DNA of 64,000 nt from Eopsaltria australis (Eukaryota > Chordata > Aves > Passeriformes > Petroicidae), in NCBI GenBank assembly GCA_034509425.1, contig JAVTVJ010000458.1, positions 1,488,001-1,552,000 of the forward strand, read 5' to 3'. Positions 23,159 to 36,495 of this stretch are shown here, in pieces; positions within the stretch are counted from its first letter, which is position 1; each line of letters begins with the position of its first letter. The notes beneath the pieces were generated by a model. That model was given only the letters and a program-made list of their open reading frames with translations. It had not been told where the DNA came from and did no database searches. A program made the position numbers and the translations under genes.

Positions 23159-26100
23159 TTGTGGGGTTTTAGTTCTGTATTTCTAGGAAGGCACGGAGCA
23201 GGGCCCATCCTGGGTGTGCAGCAGCTGCTTTGCACACCATCCCTGCTCTCTCTGAGTGGGGCACTGAGGAGTTAAAATTTCTTTCAACACATTTCTTGAG
23301 TTTCCTTGGAACACAGAAACCTCGGTGGGTCAAGAGGTTGTCTCCTGAAAAAGACAAGTGGCATCAACTGTTCTGCAGCAGTTCTGTTCTCTGCCTCTGT
23401 GCAGGGTTTGATGGAAACTCTCAGAAGCGGTGAGGGTACAGAGGCTTTGCTGCTTATTCCTGAGCTTTGTCTGCAAGGAAACCCATTCCCTGCCCTTCCT
23501 CTTATTATAAAAAGTTGGGATGTCAGAACTGGCAGCCTGGTAAATGCTGGGACAGCGTGTCAGGAGGAGGAAATGTTGTGGAAGAAACAAGGCACAAATA
23601 ATGCACAGCAGGTCTCACAGTGAGGACAAATGGCAGAGAGGGGGAAAACAGCCGCACGTGGGGCTCGTGCTGGTAAATAAGCACCTCAGGGCTCCTGGCT
23701 GTGCTTCTGAGGGTGGCTGGCTACTGTTAGAATATTTAAAAATTAAAATATTAAAACATTTAAATAGGATGAGCCCTGCTGTAAATGTTACCTTCTGAGT
23801 GTGTTCAGTTTATCTGTGGAATGGCCCCCATCAAGTCTGGGTTTGTGTCATCATCAGACGCTGTGCACGCTCAGTTGTGAATTGCTTTGCTGTAAAATAT
23901 GACTATTTTGTCAGCTTTGTCTCTTTTCCCAAACTTTATTACTTTTAGGGATTATGTTTTAGTTTTTATTGCTGCACATTCTCCACCTTGCTTGAATTTA
24001 TCCCCTTTTTGCCCTCTGAGGCCAAGAATTTTGGACACAGAACAAAAATCTCACCTCCCATAGGATGTTTCTAGAAGGAAATACCAAATGTCAGCTCAAT
24101 TCTGAAAAGTGCAAAGCTTTCCCAGGTGTTTTCAAGCATTTTTAGAATGATTTCTTCCTTCATACTCTCCCCATCCTTCCAATTTCTCCAGGCCTGGCAC
24201 TCAAGTTTCCAAATGGGATATAATCCTATAAAATATCCCATTTCTGCCAGTGCTTGGGACCAGCCTCTGTCCCTGCTGAGGGGATCTCTGACACCCAGCC
24301 TGTTCTGCAGCCCAGGAGCTGCTTTTTGTTACCACATCAGCTGGAAATGCTCCTTTGGAGGCAAAAAGGAGTAAGCACTTTGTGAAGGATTGAGTGATGG
24401 AAGCAGAGCCGTGTTTCTGGAGGGCACAGAGGATTTTTCCTACTGAAATGCAACATTTTTGTGTCCTGTTTATACCACTTAACTCACCCAACATCAAAAA
24501 CAATTACAGCAATTATGAAAGGCCTTGACTTTTTCCTTGGGGAAATGCTGTGCAAGAAATCTCTGGTTATGTCTTGGGGTTTGTTTCTGTCTCTTTAAAG
24601 CCAATATTTAGCATTTATCCTAGAGGAAAAAACTGACAAAAGTGATGGGTATCTCCCCAAAGCACGTATTCACTGTATCAACTGAACCTAAATGTCATTA
24701 TTTCATTTTCCTGAAGTCTTTCTTAGGACCAGTTATTTCAAAAACCCCTTGATCCTGGTTTGTCACATAAAGGAGAATTATGAAAAGGCAGAGAAAAGTC
24801 TCCCACAAGAAGCCATCCTCTTGCCATTCAAAGAGCCATTCTGTTGTGAGAAAAGCCATTCTCTTGCATGAAAGAGGCCCAACGAGTTTGTTCATTGTTT
24901 GGACAAGAACTGTGGCTGTCAGTCAGTGTTTGTCACAATTCCTGTCCCCTGTGCAGGGCCCTGGCGGCTGCCAGGGAGTGGAACCTCAGAGATGAGATCA
25001 TGAATGAGACTCACTCCACTTCCCCCGAATTGGGGCTGCTGTGCATGATTAGAGGGGAGTTCTCATCACCTTCCTGGGAATTCTGAAGCTGCAGATTTGC
25101 ATGTTGATAATAACATTTTACCTTTTTAATGTGCCTTTTTTAGTGTGTTCCATGTTTAAAACCATGAGAGAGAAGCATCTTTCAACATCTCACTCTGACT
25201 TGGTGACTTCAGAGAAAATTCAGTTTACCTCCCAGTTACAAAGATGATTTTTTTTTTCTTTTTAAGTTAATGTCTCTCAAAAGGCTGTGTTGAGATCAGG
25301 AAAGTGAGCCAGAATCCTGCCAGCCAAATCTATCCTTGGTTAGACTTCTGAATCTGCACCAGGAACTAAAAGTTGCGTTGATTTGGCTTCATAATTTGAT
25401 TTTTGTCTGACAGCTCTGTCAGTGTGTCATCCAGACCAGAGTCTGTCTGTAACTCAGAGCTGTACTGGATCTAGGAGGGGGAAGGGGCAGGGAATGGGGT
25501 TTGCAGATCTCAAGGACAACATTCTGGTTTCACATAGATGACTCTGAATTGGGATGTTCAGAGGCAGCAAATGTAGAGGCAAAGATTTCTTACAATGATT
25601 TTTAAACCTGAACAACTTCTTATGAGCACTGAGAGTGCAAGAGATTACAGAACTGGTTTAACTCCTCGAGCCTGATTTTGGGGTGTTTTCAGGTCTTTGC
25701 AGGGTGCTTGAGGGGACTGTGCTGTGGAGAGAGAACTGAGTATTACACATGCACAAAATCAGACTTATATCCATAGGAAGTTATGCCTACCTTGTAAGTG
25801 AAGTGATACATCAGGTCTGTAATAATCTTTTGTTCTAATAATAACCCAGCATCTGAGATGGGTACTGCTGTTGTGAAGTTGAAATCCAAATAAATAAAGT
25901 AACCTGTGCCATAAGTGTATAATTACAGAAGATTTGAGAGTTGATTAAAACCGCTCCAGTTACAGAAGCTTCTCGCAACATTAATGATTTCTGGCCAATA
26001 TATTTTGTACAGAATTAATGAGTGTCTAGGGTTATGGGTTTCTTCATTTTGGTTTGGGTCATTAACATACTCATTAAAGCTTAAAAAGCAGCTCTTAGCT

Positions 26101-29100
26101 GCCAGATTTTTTTTTTATTTATTTTTTTTTTTTAATTTTAACCTGGAAATCTTCCTTTGCTGAGAGTCCCACTCGCTGAATATTCTGGTGTGTGCCTGGT
26201 GAGGTGTTGGGCAGTGGTGCCCCTGCCTGGGAATGGGCCCTGTGTGAAATATTGGCAACAAAGCCACTGCAAAATGCAGGATTTAGTCAGGACAGTATAA
26301 CTGGCTTTCAACTTGTATTTCTTCACGTTGAACTCCAGCCAATATTCAGGCTGGAAAATGTTTTGGTTTTGTCTCTTTCAGTGAGAGCTTCTATTGTGTT
26401 TTCATGGTTATGGTAAGGTGAATATTTATGGCACTCATGAGACTTCCTATATGTAGTGTATTGCTCTAAGAACAGACTTGGATTTTCAAAATTAATAGCG
26501 CTGCTTAATGATTTTTTTTCCCTCTCCTTTATACTCAGCTTCTCCCAGAAAAACCTATTGATGGAGTTAATGATTCCTCTCAGAAATAAAATAAAAAAAA
26601 CCAAAATGCAAAGGAGGACTTTGTTCCTTGGGAGAGAATAAAAAGATGCCATCAGGCATCTAAATCATCAGGTGGAATTCCCCATTTCTTGTGGGGATGT
26701 GGCTAACTCCACCAGGATCCATGTCCTGGGTGCTTCATCCTCTTTGTATCAGGAAATTTGGAATATATCCCCCCTTATTCAGAATTGTCCACTGCTGCAC
26801 TGCTGGCTCTGCAGGCTTGAATGTTATCTGGGGATATTTAATGTTTCTGCAAATAGAGAAAGTTATGCTGCTGAGACAATCTGGTGCTTGTGTGAGTAAC
26901 AAAAGCCTGCAGTGGAAGGAGGGTTGATTTTGTGGCCCGCACGTGGTATTGGAAAGCAGAACCAGAGCCAGGCTTTGCTCTCTCAGGGGGAAACAAGGTC
27001 CAAGTGCAGCCTCATCCCAGCTGGAATGAGCTGGGTGCTCTGCAGGGAGCAGATCTGACCAGATCTGGGTGCTGCTGGCACAGAAAATCCAGAATATTCC
27101 ATTCAGATCCAAGTGAACTCTGTTTGGTGTGGGACAGACCCTTTAAACACCCCCAGAGGAGGAGCCCCACAGCACTGCCTGCACACAGAAAGGACCCAGT
27201 CTCACTCATTATTTTATGTATTTGCAGCCCAATATCGTTTTTCAGGCACCAAGGACAACTTTTTGGGTAACTTTATCAGCAAACTGTGCATCACTCTGTG
27301 GTTTAGAGTTGGAAACTATTTCAGTTATCATTTATATCCTTTTCTCCTTCCAAAAATAATCATAATACTGCAAAGTTTACTATAGATTTTTCTCCTCTGA
27401 TATACTGTACGACTTCCATTACAGCAAGCTTGAGTGATCACAGATTATTGATTTTCAGTTGTTGATAAAAAATTTCATAATAACAGTATTATCTCTGCTA
27501 TATGATTTTGGAGTGCATTGTCAAGGGAACAGTTCAGCATCGTGTCCTGTGTGCTCTTCTTTGTGCTCATGTGCTGCCCATGGAAAAGGGCTGATTTTCT
27601 GGGATTAACTGCTGTGATTTGTTTAACCTCACTGACAGTGTCAGCCTCTTTTAGACTAATTTATTTCTGGAGTGTTTTCTTTACTAATTTTCCTGAGTGC
27701 TGCTTTGTTTGTTACTGAGGAAATAAAATTATTAACCACCCCCAAAAAGCATCACAAACACACATTCTTTTCCATTCATCCCTGAAGCTTCTATGCTGAG
27801 CAGGAAAAAATACGCTGCTAAAAATTCAGGGACAGAATAGATTAATTAAACAGGATAGGGAAGTAAAATAAATGCAACCACATCTCTTTATACCAGAAAA
27901 CAAACAAATTATTTAAGAATTTTACCACAGTCACAGAAGAAAAGGACAAGAAAGAGGGCAGTCATGCTTAGAAAGTTGCCTAGTCCCATGATCTTGATTC
28001 ATTGTCATGTTTAAACAGGCATTTAATTCCCTATTTTCAGCTTCAGTTGGGTCATTCCTCGTGTTTTAGCTTGTTGAGTTTTTGGAAACAGCTTGTTAAC
28101 CTCTGGGTATTGTTTTTGGTAGACACTGGAATGAGAAGCGTTAGGTTAGGACAGGACATTGAGACCAAAGCCTTTGTTTTATGTGGATATCCTGTGAATT
28201 CCTGCTGGAAACCTTCTCCTTTTGCCGTGTCAGGCAGGATCACAGCACCCACAGAGCCAGAAAAACTCTGCACAATTTGCATTTTCTTCCCCTCTGCCAT
28301 TGGTGCCATCCTAAAACAGTTCTTCATCAATTGTTAGTGCTGATGAACGATGAAAATTCAAGTGAGGTTTCACCAATGAATTTTTCTGTCTTGCTTTGCT
28401 GGGTTTGTTTTTATTAATCTGGTGGCATCTTTTTCACATGCTTAAATTTCAATATACTACTTTTACTATATTAATTTTCTCTTTTTAGAAGCATTCTCTC
28501 CTTGAGGAGTTCTGGAAAGCTCCGCAAAGAGCACGCATGGATGAAAAGAAATTGTGTTCACAAGTAGAGCAAAACCATGCCTGAATTCATGTCTTATTTT
28601 CATTTCTTGAGTGGTTGTGGTTGGAACATCACCACCAGCATTTTCATTACAGTTCTGCAGGTCAGAATTCTAGTCTTCCATATGGATTGAAATTTTAGCT
28701 AATCCAAACCAAATGCCTCTGATGGTTGTTGGATTGTTGAGCACTTCCTGATGCTTTGCTCTTCACCATGACCCCAGTAGCTGCAGCTATTTAGAATTTA
28801 TGAGGTGCTTGTGGTAGAATTAAACATCAAGAATGCAGATCCCACTGCTGGGCTGCATAAATGGGGAATTGTTCCTTGTGCATGCAGTGCCTCGTGTTGC
28901 TGTGATGCCTGAACTTGACAGATTATTACAAATTTCACCTCAACATTACCAAAATAAATTCCCAGGATTAGGGAGGCCTGGATTCAGTGATTCTCAGCCC
29001 TGGAACTGAAGTGGCTGGAGTGCCACCTTGCTTTGTTGAGTGTGCAAGTCTGAGTGGTCAATTATAAAGGTTCTTCTTGCTGCACCTGATTTGTTGCCAT

Positions 29101-29360
29101 TATTTTTGTGACATCTGTGTGCAAAACCTGTCAGTGAAAGAGCTGTGAGTTCACCAAAATCACCATGGCAGAACACGTGGCCTCAGTGATGAAAGTTGAG
29201 TCAAGTGCTGTCTTTTGTTCCCAAAAAAGCTTTGTGTTTGCACTGCAGTCACTTTTTGTGTTGTAAGAACTCTGTCAGTCCCTGAAAATGACATTTGATT
29301 TGTCGTGCTGGTTTGTAACCTCTTCTGGCAGTTGTGGTTTCTGTGAGCACAGCACACACT
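23159..29360. other. unique non-coding stretch
   Basis: No gene, RNA or transposon recognised in 6.2 kb. Minor items are an imperfect duplication around the word gccattct at 24820-24870 and a T-rich patch with short A interruptions at 26107-26137. 26930-27190 is GC-richer and holds a catctgaccagatctg-type near-palindrome but no exon. Confidence 0.5.
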
Positions 29361-29626
29361 GAACAATAGAAACACTACATACAGAACAGTATAAACTGCA
29401 CTTACAGAACAATATAGACTGCACATACAGAATATAAACTGCACATACAGAACAATGTAAACTGCACATACAGAATATAAACTGCACATACAGAACACTA
29501 TAAACTGCACATACAGAACAATATAGACTGCACATACAGAATATAAACTGCACATGCAGAACAACATAAACACTACATCTAGAGCAATATAAACTGCCCA
29601 CACAGAACAGTATAAACTGCTCGTGG
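29361..29626 (+). repeat. 23/20-bp minisatellite, 12 units
   Basis: Twelve consecutive units, each starting gaa or gag and most containing aaactgcacataca. Lengths are 23, 23, 23, 20, 23, 20, 23, 23, 20, 23, 23 bases and a degenerate last unit of about 22. The 20-bp form lacks three bases after gaa. The 3-4 pair (tatagactg unit then a short unit) recurs as units 8-9, suggesting block duplication. Cys/Tyr/Val-rich open frames on the minus strand are created by the array. Confidence 0.95.
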
Positions 29627-31488
29627 AGTCACGGGCACACTGTGTGCCCCTTCTGTGACACTGCTTTTAATTCTGTGATCCATGGTGGATGAATGGGAGA
29701 CAATTAGCATGTAGAAACATAGCCTTGTGTGCTACTTTTGATGTCTTGGAGGCTTGTACCAGAAATATTAAACACCCCGTTTTTAGCAGCTCTGTGTACA
29801 CGAAGCAGAATCAATTCAGGATGGGAACAATGAACCAGAAGTCGTAGGTTATGTGTTGATTTTTTTTCTTTTCCAAGTGACTTCAGGAAGATTCTCATAC
29901 TTTGTAATTAATTGGCCAACGAGGGAAATCTGCCATAGGAATTAATGCAGTTCAAGTAGTCTTTCCTACTAGATAGCATTTGTTGGGAAACCTTTTTTCA
30001 GAGACTATTAAAACATGCATGAACAACTACCAATTACTTAGTCCAGAGAGAGCTTTGTACAAAAAATAAGAAAAAGAAAATTATCATACAATCATAATAA
30101 AAACAGTGAATATGTCACCTAGGGCATGAACGTGTGTGCTTCTAATAACTTCAGGCTGTAAACTGCCTGCCTAATTAAATTCATCAATGTGCTTCAATAT
30201 CAGCTTAAATAGTTGATTCCAAATTGAGAAAAACTAAACTTTGTTTGCATGAAATGCAGAGTTTTGAGTCTCAAAGTGACATTGGATGTTTATCCAGAAT
30301 GTTGTTTCCCTTTCCTGTCAAGTCTCTCTCTGTGATTGATAAGAAAAAAAATACTGATACAGATAAGGAATCAGCTTTTCAGGAAGAAGATGAGCTGTTA
30401 CCTTTTGTTGTAAGAGAGGGAGTGGCAGCTGGATAACTGCAAGCATCCAGAATTCCTGGATGCTGGAGTTGGTTGTGCTCAGGACAGAGCAGGAATGTCA
30501 TGGTCAGTTCTGTGACATTGCTGTGCTGTTCTTGTCCCTGCATTTGCCACTGAACAAGCTGCCAGGGCAAACAGGGGCTGTGTAGGGAGCCAAAAGGTGC
30601 TGAAAGAAAGAAATTGCTGGTTTTACCTTGGGTGGATGATAAAGTGAAGCTGCTCTCCCTTGCAGCAAGAAATGAAGCCTGAAACAAATGAGGGAAATAA
30701 GATGTGCATCTTAAGAGATGTAAGACAATAAATACACCTCCTTCTCTTCTTTTCTTCTTTTTTCTCTCCCCCTACCTACTGATGTATAATTCTTTTTTCC
30801 TGAAAATTGTCTTTTCACATGTGAAATGGCAGTGGTTGAACTGTACATCAGGCTGCTCCTCTCTGTGTGTTTGCTGCTGTTGATTGACTGTTCAGGGAAA
30901 AGGGAGTTGCAGAGAAGTGCAGTGACAGTGCTGGATGTCTAATGGTGTGGATTCTAGATGAAAGTGGGAAAGCACATTGTTGTTTCACAACAGAGGTGAT
31001 AAAAGGAATATAAATTGTGGCTAAAGGATAAAATGTACTCCAGCTTGTAATTAAAGATATATGCAGTGAAAATCCTTCAAGCAGAGTTCCCTCAGAGACA
31101 TCTCTGCTTTACATTAATATCTTCTGATGGCCCTAGATCTTCGTACCTTTCATCCTCACCAGTGAAATGTGGTGTGTGTGTTTTGGGGCTTCGTCCCCCC
31201 CTCTGCCCCAAACTGCTTTCTGAAGATCCCTCAGCATCTGAAATGGCTGTGCCAGAATTCCTTACCCTGCTTCTCCTGCTTCCAGAAACACACTGTAAAA
31301 TATCCATAATGAACCAAAGATGAGCAGTGCACAATTGCCTCATTCCAGTTCTCTGCCATAACCTCTATTCTTTTCAAACCAGTATTGTGATTTTATGATC
31401 TCAGACTATGCAGAGCATTTTGCCCTGAAATAAATGGGAATAATTTGAGGGCTATTTCTCTATTTAGCTGGAAGGCAAGAGCCAGGGC
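29627..31488. other. unique non-coding stretch
   Basis: No gene recognised. A small perfect stem (catccag-aattc-ctggatg) lies near 30446-30464. Confidence 0.5.
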
Positions 31489-31509
31489 TGAGGCACCATG
31501 GACAGCTGA
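31489..31509 (+). promoter_or_regulatory. RE1/NRSE-like motif
   Basis: The core GCACCATGGACAGC (31493-31506) matches the centre of the REST/NRSF response element (GCACC-NN-GGACAGC with canonical spacing). Outer bases deviate: three mismatches at the start and three at the end of the 21-base consensus. REST silences neuronal genes outside neurons. With no gene in view, this is a motif call only. Confidence 0.35.
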
Positions 31510-34186
31510 GCAAGGAGGTGTTATTTGCTTCCAGCTGGAATGAGCTCTCAGCCCTGTGCTGCTCCTGCTCTGCAGCACCTTGCCCAGGGATGGAACCACT
31601 GCTGGGGTCTGCATTTCTGGGTGAGGCACAGGACAGAAGGGTGCAAAAGCAAGGAATGTATTATTAGAGTCACAGAAGGCTGCAAAGTGAATATTAAGCC
31701 AGGTAGGAATAGTTCAGGATTTGTGGCTGGGATCACAAACTCCAGAGTGCAGTGGTGCTCTGGGTGAGATTGTGAAGGTTTTAAAGCTGCTGTTTTCAGT
31801 AACTACTCCTGTGTAGTCTCCTCCAGATCTGTTTCTTTATATTTGTTGATGAATGGAAGCTCTTCTTTCTCATTTGAGAGTCTTACATTGCTTTTCCACA
31901 ATATCAAGACAGAAGTTGTGCATGAAATATGGTTTTTCAATGCCATCATTATACAGTGTTTTCTGAGGGAAAACAAAAACTCCAAACCACAGCTTGACCC
32001 AGAAATCTCTCAAACTCCATGAAAATCTCATGGTTCTATGTGGACATTTTATCACAGAGCATAAACACGTGATGGGTTCATTGGCAAGCTTGCCTTGGTC
32101 AGGAAACTCAAGGGAATATGAGCTTTGTTTCCAGAAAAACTCAGGCAATTTATGACTCCTTTTATTGAAGTAATGTCTAATTTGTGAGGCTGCATGGCTT
32201 AGGTGTGAAATCAGATGAACTTCAGTAGTTCCAGTTACATTACACTGTGGCTAATGCCAAAGACACCCTGTGAAATGAAATTGCTGAATTTCACACAGCA
32301 CATGTACGTAAGAAAAAAAGAAAAAAGAAAAAAAAAACCCTTGACAGCCAGTAGAGAAAAATCTGCATTTCCCTTGTTCTAGTGGCAATAGAATAAAGGA
32401 TTTCTTTTCAAAGTAGTATTATGTGGATATTAAATAAAGCCAACCATTTAATTCTATATTCTAAAGGAGCTTAGTCTCTTGCCTGTAAGATTCTGCCAAT
32501 AAATTCAAACTGGATCAGATACAGCTTGCAGAATCTTTCAACCATTTTGCTCTCATTACAAAGGCTGATGCAGTATTTCCTAGACTTCATTTTTTGGCTT
32601 TAATTAATTTTTTTTCAATTGCAGCATGCATAAGTTTATGCTGAGTTTCAGCCCGGATATAAACATATTTCCTAAAAATAGATTTCAGAGAGCAAGATTA
32701 ATGTTTGCCATAGTGCACAGAGTTATTAGAAGTTAATGTTTAAAAATAAGGCTGTGTCATGGTGGCTATTTTGGGATTCTATTCTCTTTTGTCAATCTGT
32801 TTTCCTTGAAGTTACGTAAGGCAGCTGGACTTGAAGAAAGAAGATTGAGGAGTCTTAGGAAATCCATGTTCTATTCCTCTCTAGATGGGCAGCATTGATT
32901 CCATGTGGGCACAGACAAGTGGGGGGTTCAGGTTGTTTGTAAATGAGCAGAGCAGGGCCGGTGGAGCAGGCACAGAGCTCATGGAAGTGTAATTAACCTG
33001 ATTCAAGCATGGCAGGCAATGATGTGCTCCGTGGACAGCCCTGGGATGTAGATTGGCTCCTGTCTGTGGTTTCTGCATTCCAGGTTCTGGTTGGTGATTC
33101 CCCTGTGGTTTTGTCCATCAGTATTTAGGCAGCTTCACATCCATGAAAATCCCTGTTTTGGGATGTGTGAGAGCCTTGGGAGCCTCCAGTTCAGGAATGT
33201 GCATGTGGGGAGGGGGGATCTTGGTGCTGTTCCATGGCAGGGCTGAGATCTGCTGGCCCTTTGATACCTCAAAGACACACACAGAATTCTGAAACACCTG
33301 CAGCCTCCTCCTCTAGTACAGGTTTGGTATTCAGAGGTCATTTAAACTAGGAAGAGTTGGGTTTTCATTTACATCCGGCGGAATTCCTAAAGGCTGGTAT
33401 ATCTTCTGCGATACTTACCCATGGAGAGTTGGTCACTTGGGCAGGTCTCGTTTCTAACCTGTGATTTTGTAAATAATTCTCTGTTAAAGCCAGGTTGGAA
33501 CTAGGCATGTAAAAGGTGGAGTTTGTGGTTAATGTTTTTACTCCTGTTGCAGGTGAATTGTGCACCTTTATGTCAGTATTATCAATTCTGTCCCTTTCTG
33601 GCTTGTGCAGTGTCACCACTGTGTGCTGTAGATCCTGAGAGTGTCACAGAGTGGTCACAGCAGGTGAGGGATCACCTGGCTGCTGCTGGGAATAAAACAC
33701 AGCACAGCTGAGAAACACTCTGCCTTTGCTGTGCTCTCCAGCAAAGCTTAAATCACATTCCTGGCGGGACTGGAAACACAAGCTGTGTCCCTTGTCAGGC
33801 ATTGCTCTCCAGAAAGGATATCCAATAACTGCACAAAAGCATGTGCAGAATTATTGCCAGCCTTCTGGGGCTGCTCCACCAGAGCTGTTAGTGCTCAAGC
33901 ACCTTGTTTTTCAGATTGTAAAGCTGCCCCTTTAACTTCTGTTTGAAGGACAAGGCTAAATACAGAAGCTGAAAGATCTGCCAGGGTATTCATGTAGTGC
34001 AATGTGAGTTCCTGGGCGTACAAGGTGGGGCAGGGTGAAAAGCCTGAGCAGAAACACAAGATTGGGATTGTTTACTACAGACAGCTCTTTACACTGCTGC
34101 TAATCCATCTGGGCTAAGCTTTTACGAGGCAGAGGTTACCCAGAAAAAAACAAGCAATCCTTTGCCCCTCAAAGTAAATAAAAACT
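31510..34186. other. unique non-coding stretch
   Basis: No gene or transposon recognised. 32310-32340 is A-rich with interspersed G. 32930-33300 is more GC-rich but matches no family I know. Confidence 0.5.
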
Positions 34187-34250
34187 GCATTAAAAAAAAA
34201 AACACAAAAAAACAAACAAACAAACAAAAAAAAACAAAACCAAAAAAAAC
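34187..34250 (+). repeat. A-rich low-complexity tract with (CAAA)n core
   Basis: A run of A followed by repeated caaa/caaaa steps. It may be an old retroposon tail, but no body is recognisable upstream. Confidence 0.8.
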
Positions 34251-35442
34251 AGAGATAAGTTTTTGAGTTAAAATATTTAAGCTTTATTTGTTCGTTTCTT
34301 CATTTTGTGTAGGTGGAAGGGAGATTGGAATTTTCCTCTGTAAACTTTCAAGTTCAATAGTTTATTTTTTTTTATTTTGAATTTAGATTTTTTTAAAGGA
34401 GAGAGGAGGACATTCAGGCAATTTCCCAACACTATCTATATTTAATTTAGGATTAGCAGTAAAAAACATTAAGTTCACACCTTTTCTCTCTCTCTCTTTG
34501 CTTTTCCTGTCACCTCCTTAAGAGTTCTGCTGAAGTGCACCTTGAAACACGTTTTATGGCATTAAGATCTGTAGGAATTTAGGGATCCTGAGATATCCCC
34601 TGATTTACATAATGATGAGAGAGATGTGTTTAACCAATGTGCAAAAGAATAAAATAAAATGCCAGAACACAAAAAAAAACCTCCACTACTGGATGTGTTA
34701 TGATGTGTTAAGTGCCAGTGAAGGGAATCAAATGAGAACAGGAACTAAACAGACTCCCTTTTAGTTCTTCTTTTACTGCATTATTATAAATACACTCTGT
34801 CAGGTGTGAAATCAGCATTTTTGTTGGAGAAGTAAATAAGGTTGCAAAAAAACACTTATGTGTAAAAGCATCTATGTAGCCTAGGGCTCTTGGAGGAAAT
34901 GTGAGCCAGCTCCTCTTCATAAAGCCATTTAGTTACAAACCAGTGCAGGGAATCTAGGAATATTTTTCTTACTGTTTTCGGGAGTGGGTTTTGGGTAGGT
35001 ATTTCTTTGTTTGTTTGGGGTTTTTAAGTGCTTAACCATTTAATTTCTAGTGACTGAAATACCTAGTTGAAAACACTGAAAAGTCTCTTTGGAGAGGACA
35101 AATATTTTAAAGAGCTATTAAAATTTGGGACTTGACATTTCTGTGCCATTTGCCCATTTTCTGGAGTCCCCCTGAATGTGAAGATTATTTTTTCTCTGTC
35201 TTTTAAGTAAAGGAGAAAATAATAAGTATATTTTTGGAGAAAGAATTCGTAAGGAAACGTGCCTTGTAGCAGGGCTCTTGTCTCGTGAGGTGAATGAGTT
35301 ATTCCTAATGGTGCCTTTCATAAGGAATGTGCTCTCATTTTGCCAATGAGATGATGCTGATGCCCTCACTGGGCATGACTGATCTTGAGTTTTCTTCCCA
35401 AAAAGCTGAGGTTTGGTGTGGAGTGCTGTGGTTGGAATCCAT
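34251..35442. other. unique non-coding stretch
   Basis: AT-rich; nothing recognised beyond a short TC-rich run near 34484-34497. Confidence 0.5.
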
Positions 35443-35505
35443 CTTTCATCCAGGTCTTAGTGCATCTTTTAATTTCAGACACTGGAAAAGGTTTTCTTCA
35501 GTTCT
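35443..35505 (+). repeat. direct repeat copy A
   Basis: A 63-bp segment that recurs about 990 bases downstream (36435-36495) at roughly 87% identity by hand alignment with one 2-base gap. Shared blocks include tgcatcttttaatt and tcttcagttct. Sequences outside the pair do not match. Confidence 0.75.
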
Positions 35506-36434
35506 TTCTCCACACGACGTGGAGGATGGTTGATTTCTCATTTGATTTTTTGTGAGGGTGGCTTGGTGTCCTGGAGCTGCTCTGGGAATGCTCTCCACGT
35601 GCAGCTGGGCTAAAACCTGAGCAAAGGGGAGCTGCTTTCCACCCCATTGCTCAGGGGCTGGTAATCCCCTGCCCTGGGCTGTTGATGGTTGCTCATCAGT
35701 GTGAGGGTTTGTTAGACTCATTAAAAGCCATTCTTTCCTCACAAAACTCCCTTTTACCCTCTTTGATCAGAACACTGCTATGTCTTGGCCCACTTTCAGC
35801 ACACGCCTACGTAGCTGCTGTTGAGCACTTCAGTCTCCTCCTGTCTCTTTAAACTCATCTTTTCAAAGAGCACCAAGGAGAACAGTTTTTAACATCAATA
35901 GTGAGGAGCAGCTCAGCAGCAGATAGAACCACACAAGTATCTTGTATTGGTGATAAATAAAATGTTAATCATTAAGGAAAAAAGCACTTTTCATGTAAAA
36001 GATGCTTGAAGAGCTGTGCTGTTTTTTATATTTCCTCAGTTTAACATCCTATTTATGAAACCTTTCGTGCATCTGAAATGATCCTTGGTAAGAGAATCTC
36101 GCAGCATATCAGTTCAAGCTTTGGTTAATTGTTCCCCATGTGGGGGGTTTAGATCTCAGTGTCATCCTAATTCTGATTTGAATTGTTCACATGATTAACA
36201 TAATGGTTTTTTCACTCTTTTGAAGTTCACCGTTTATAACCCTTTTGGTAGCAAAGTCCTGTTGATAACTAATGGAATCAGGATGCTGATTTTTATTTGT
36301 AATAAGGGATATAATCATTGTGGGCTCGTTTTGCTGAAGCTGTACTTTTACATTTCATTCAAACATTAAGTACAGTTGAGAACTGGAAGCAACAGACAAA
36401 TAGGGAAACGGAGAACTTCATTTCAAGCCTTGAA
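35506..36434. other. unique sequence between direct repeats
   Basis: Nothing recognised. Confidence 0.45.
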
Positions 36435-36495
36435 CTTTCACCCAGGTCTCTGCATCTTTTAATTCTGGGCATTGGAAAAAGTTGTCTTCAGTTCT
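36435..36495 (+). repeat. direct repeat copy B
   Basis: A 61-bp partner of the 35443-35505 segment in the same orientation. Most differences are transitions, which fits an old duplication or two fossils of one unrecognised dispersed element. Confidence 0.75.

Noticed and set aside
23021..23275. Poly-isoleucine frames on both strands
   Set aside because: Direct products of the TAA/TAT microsatellite.
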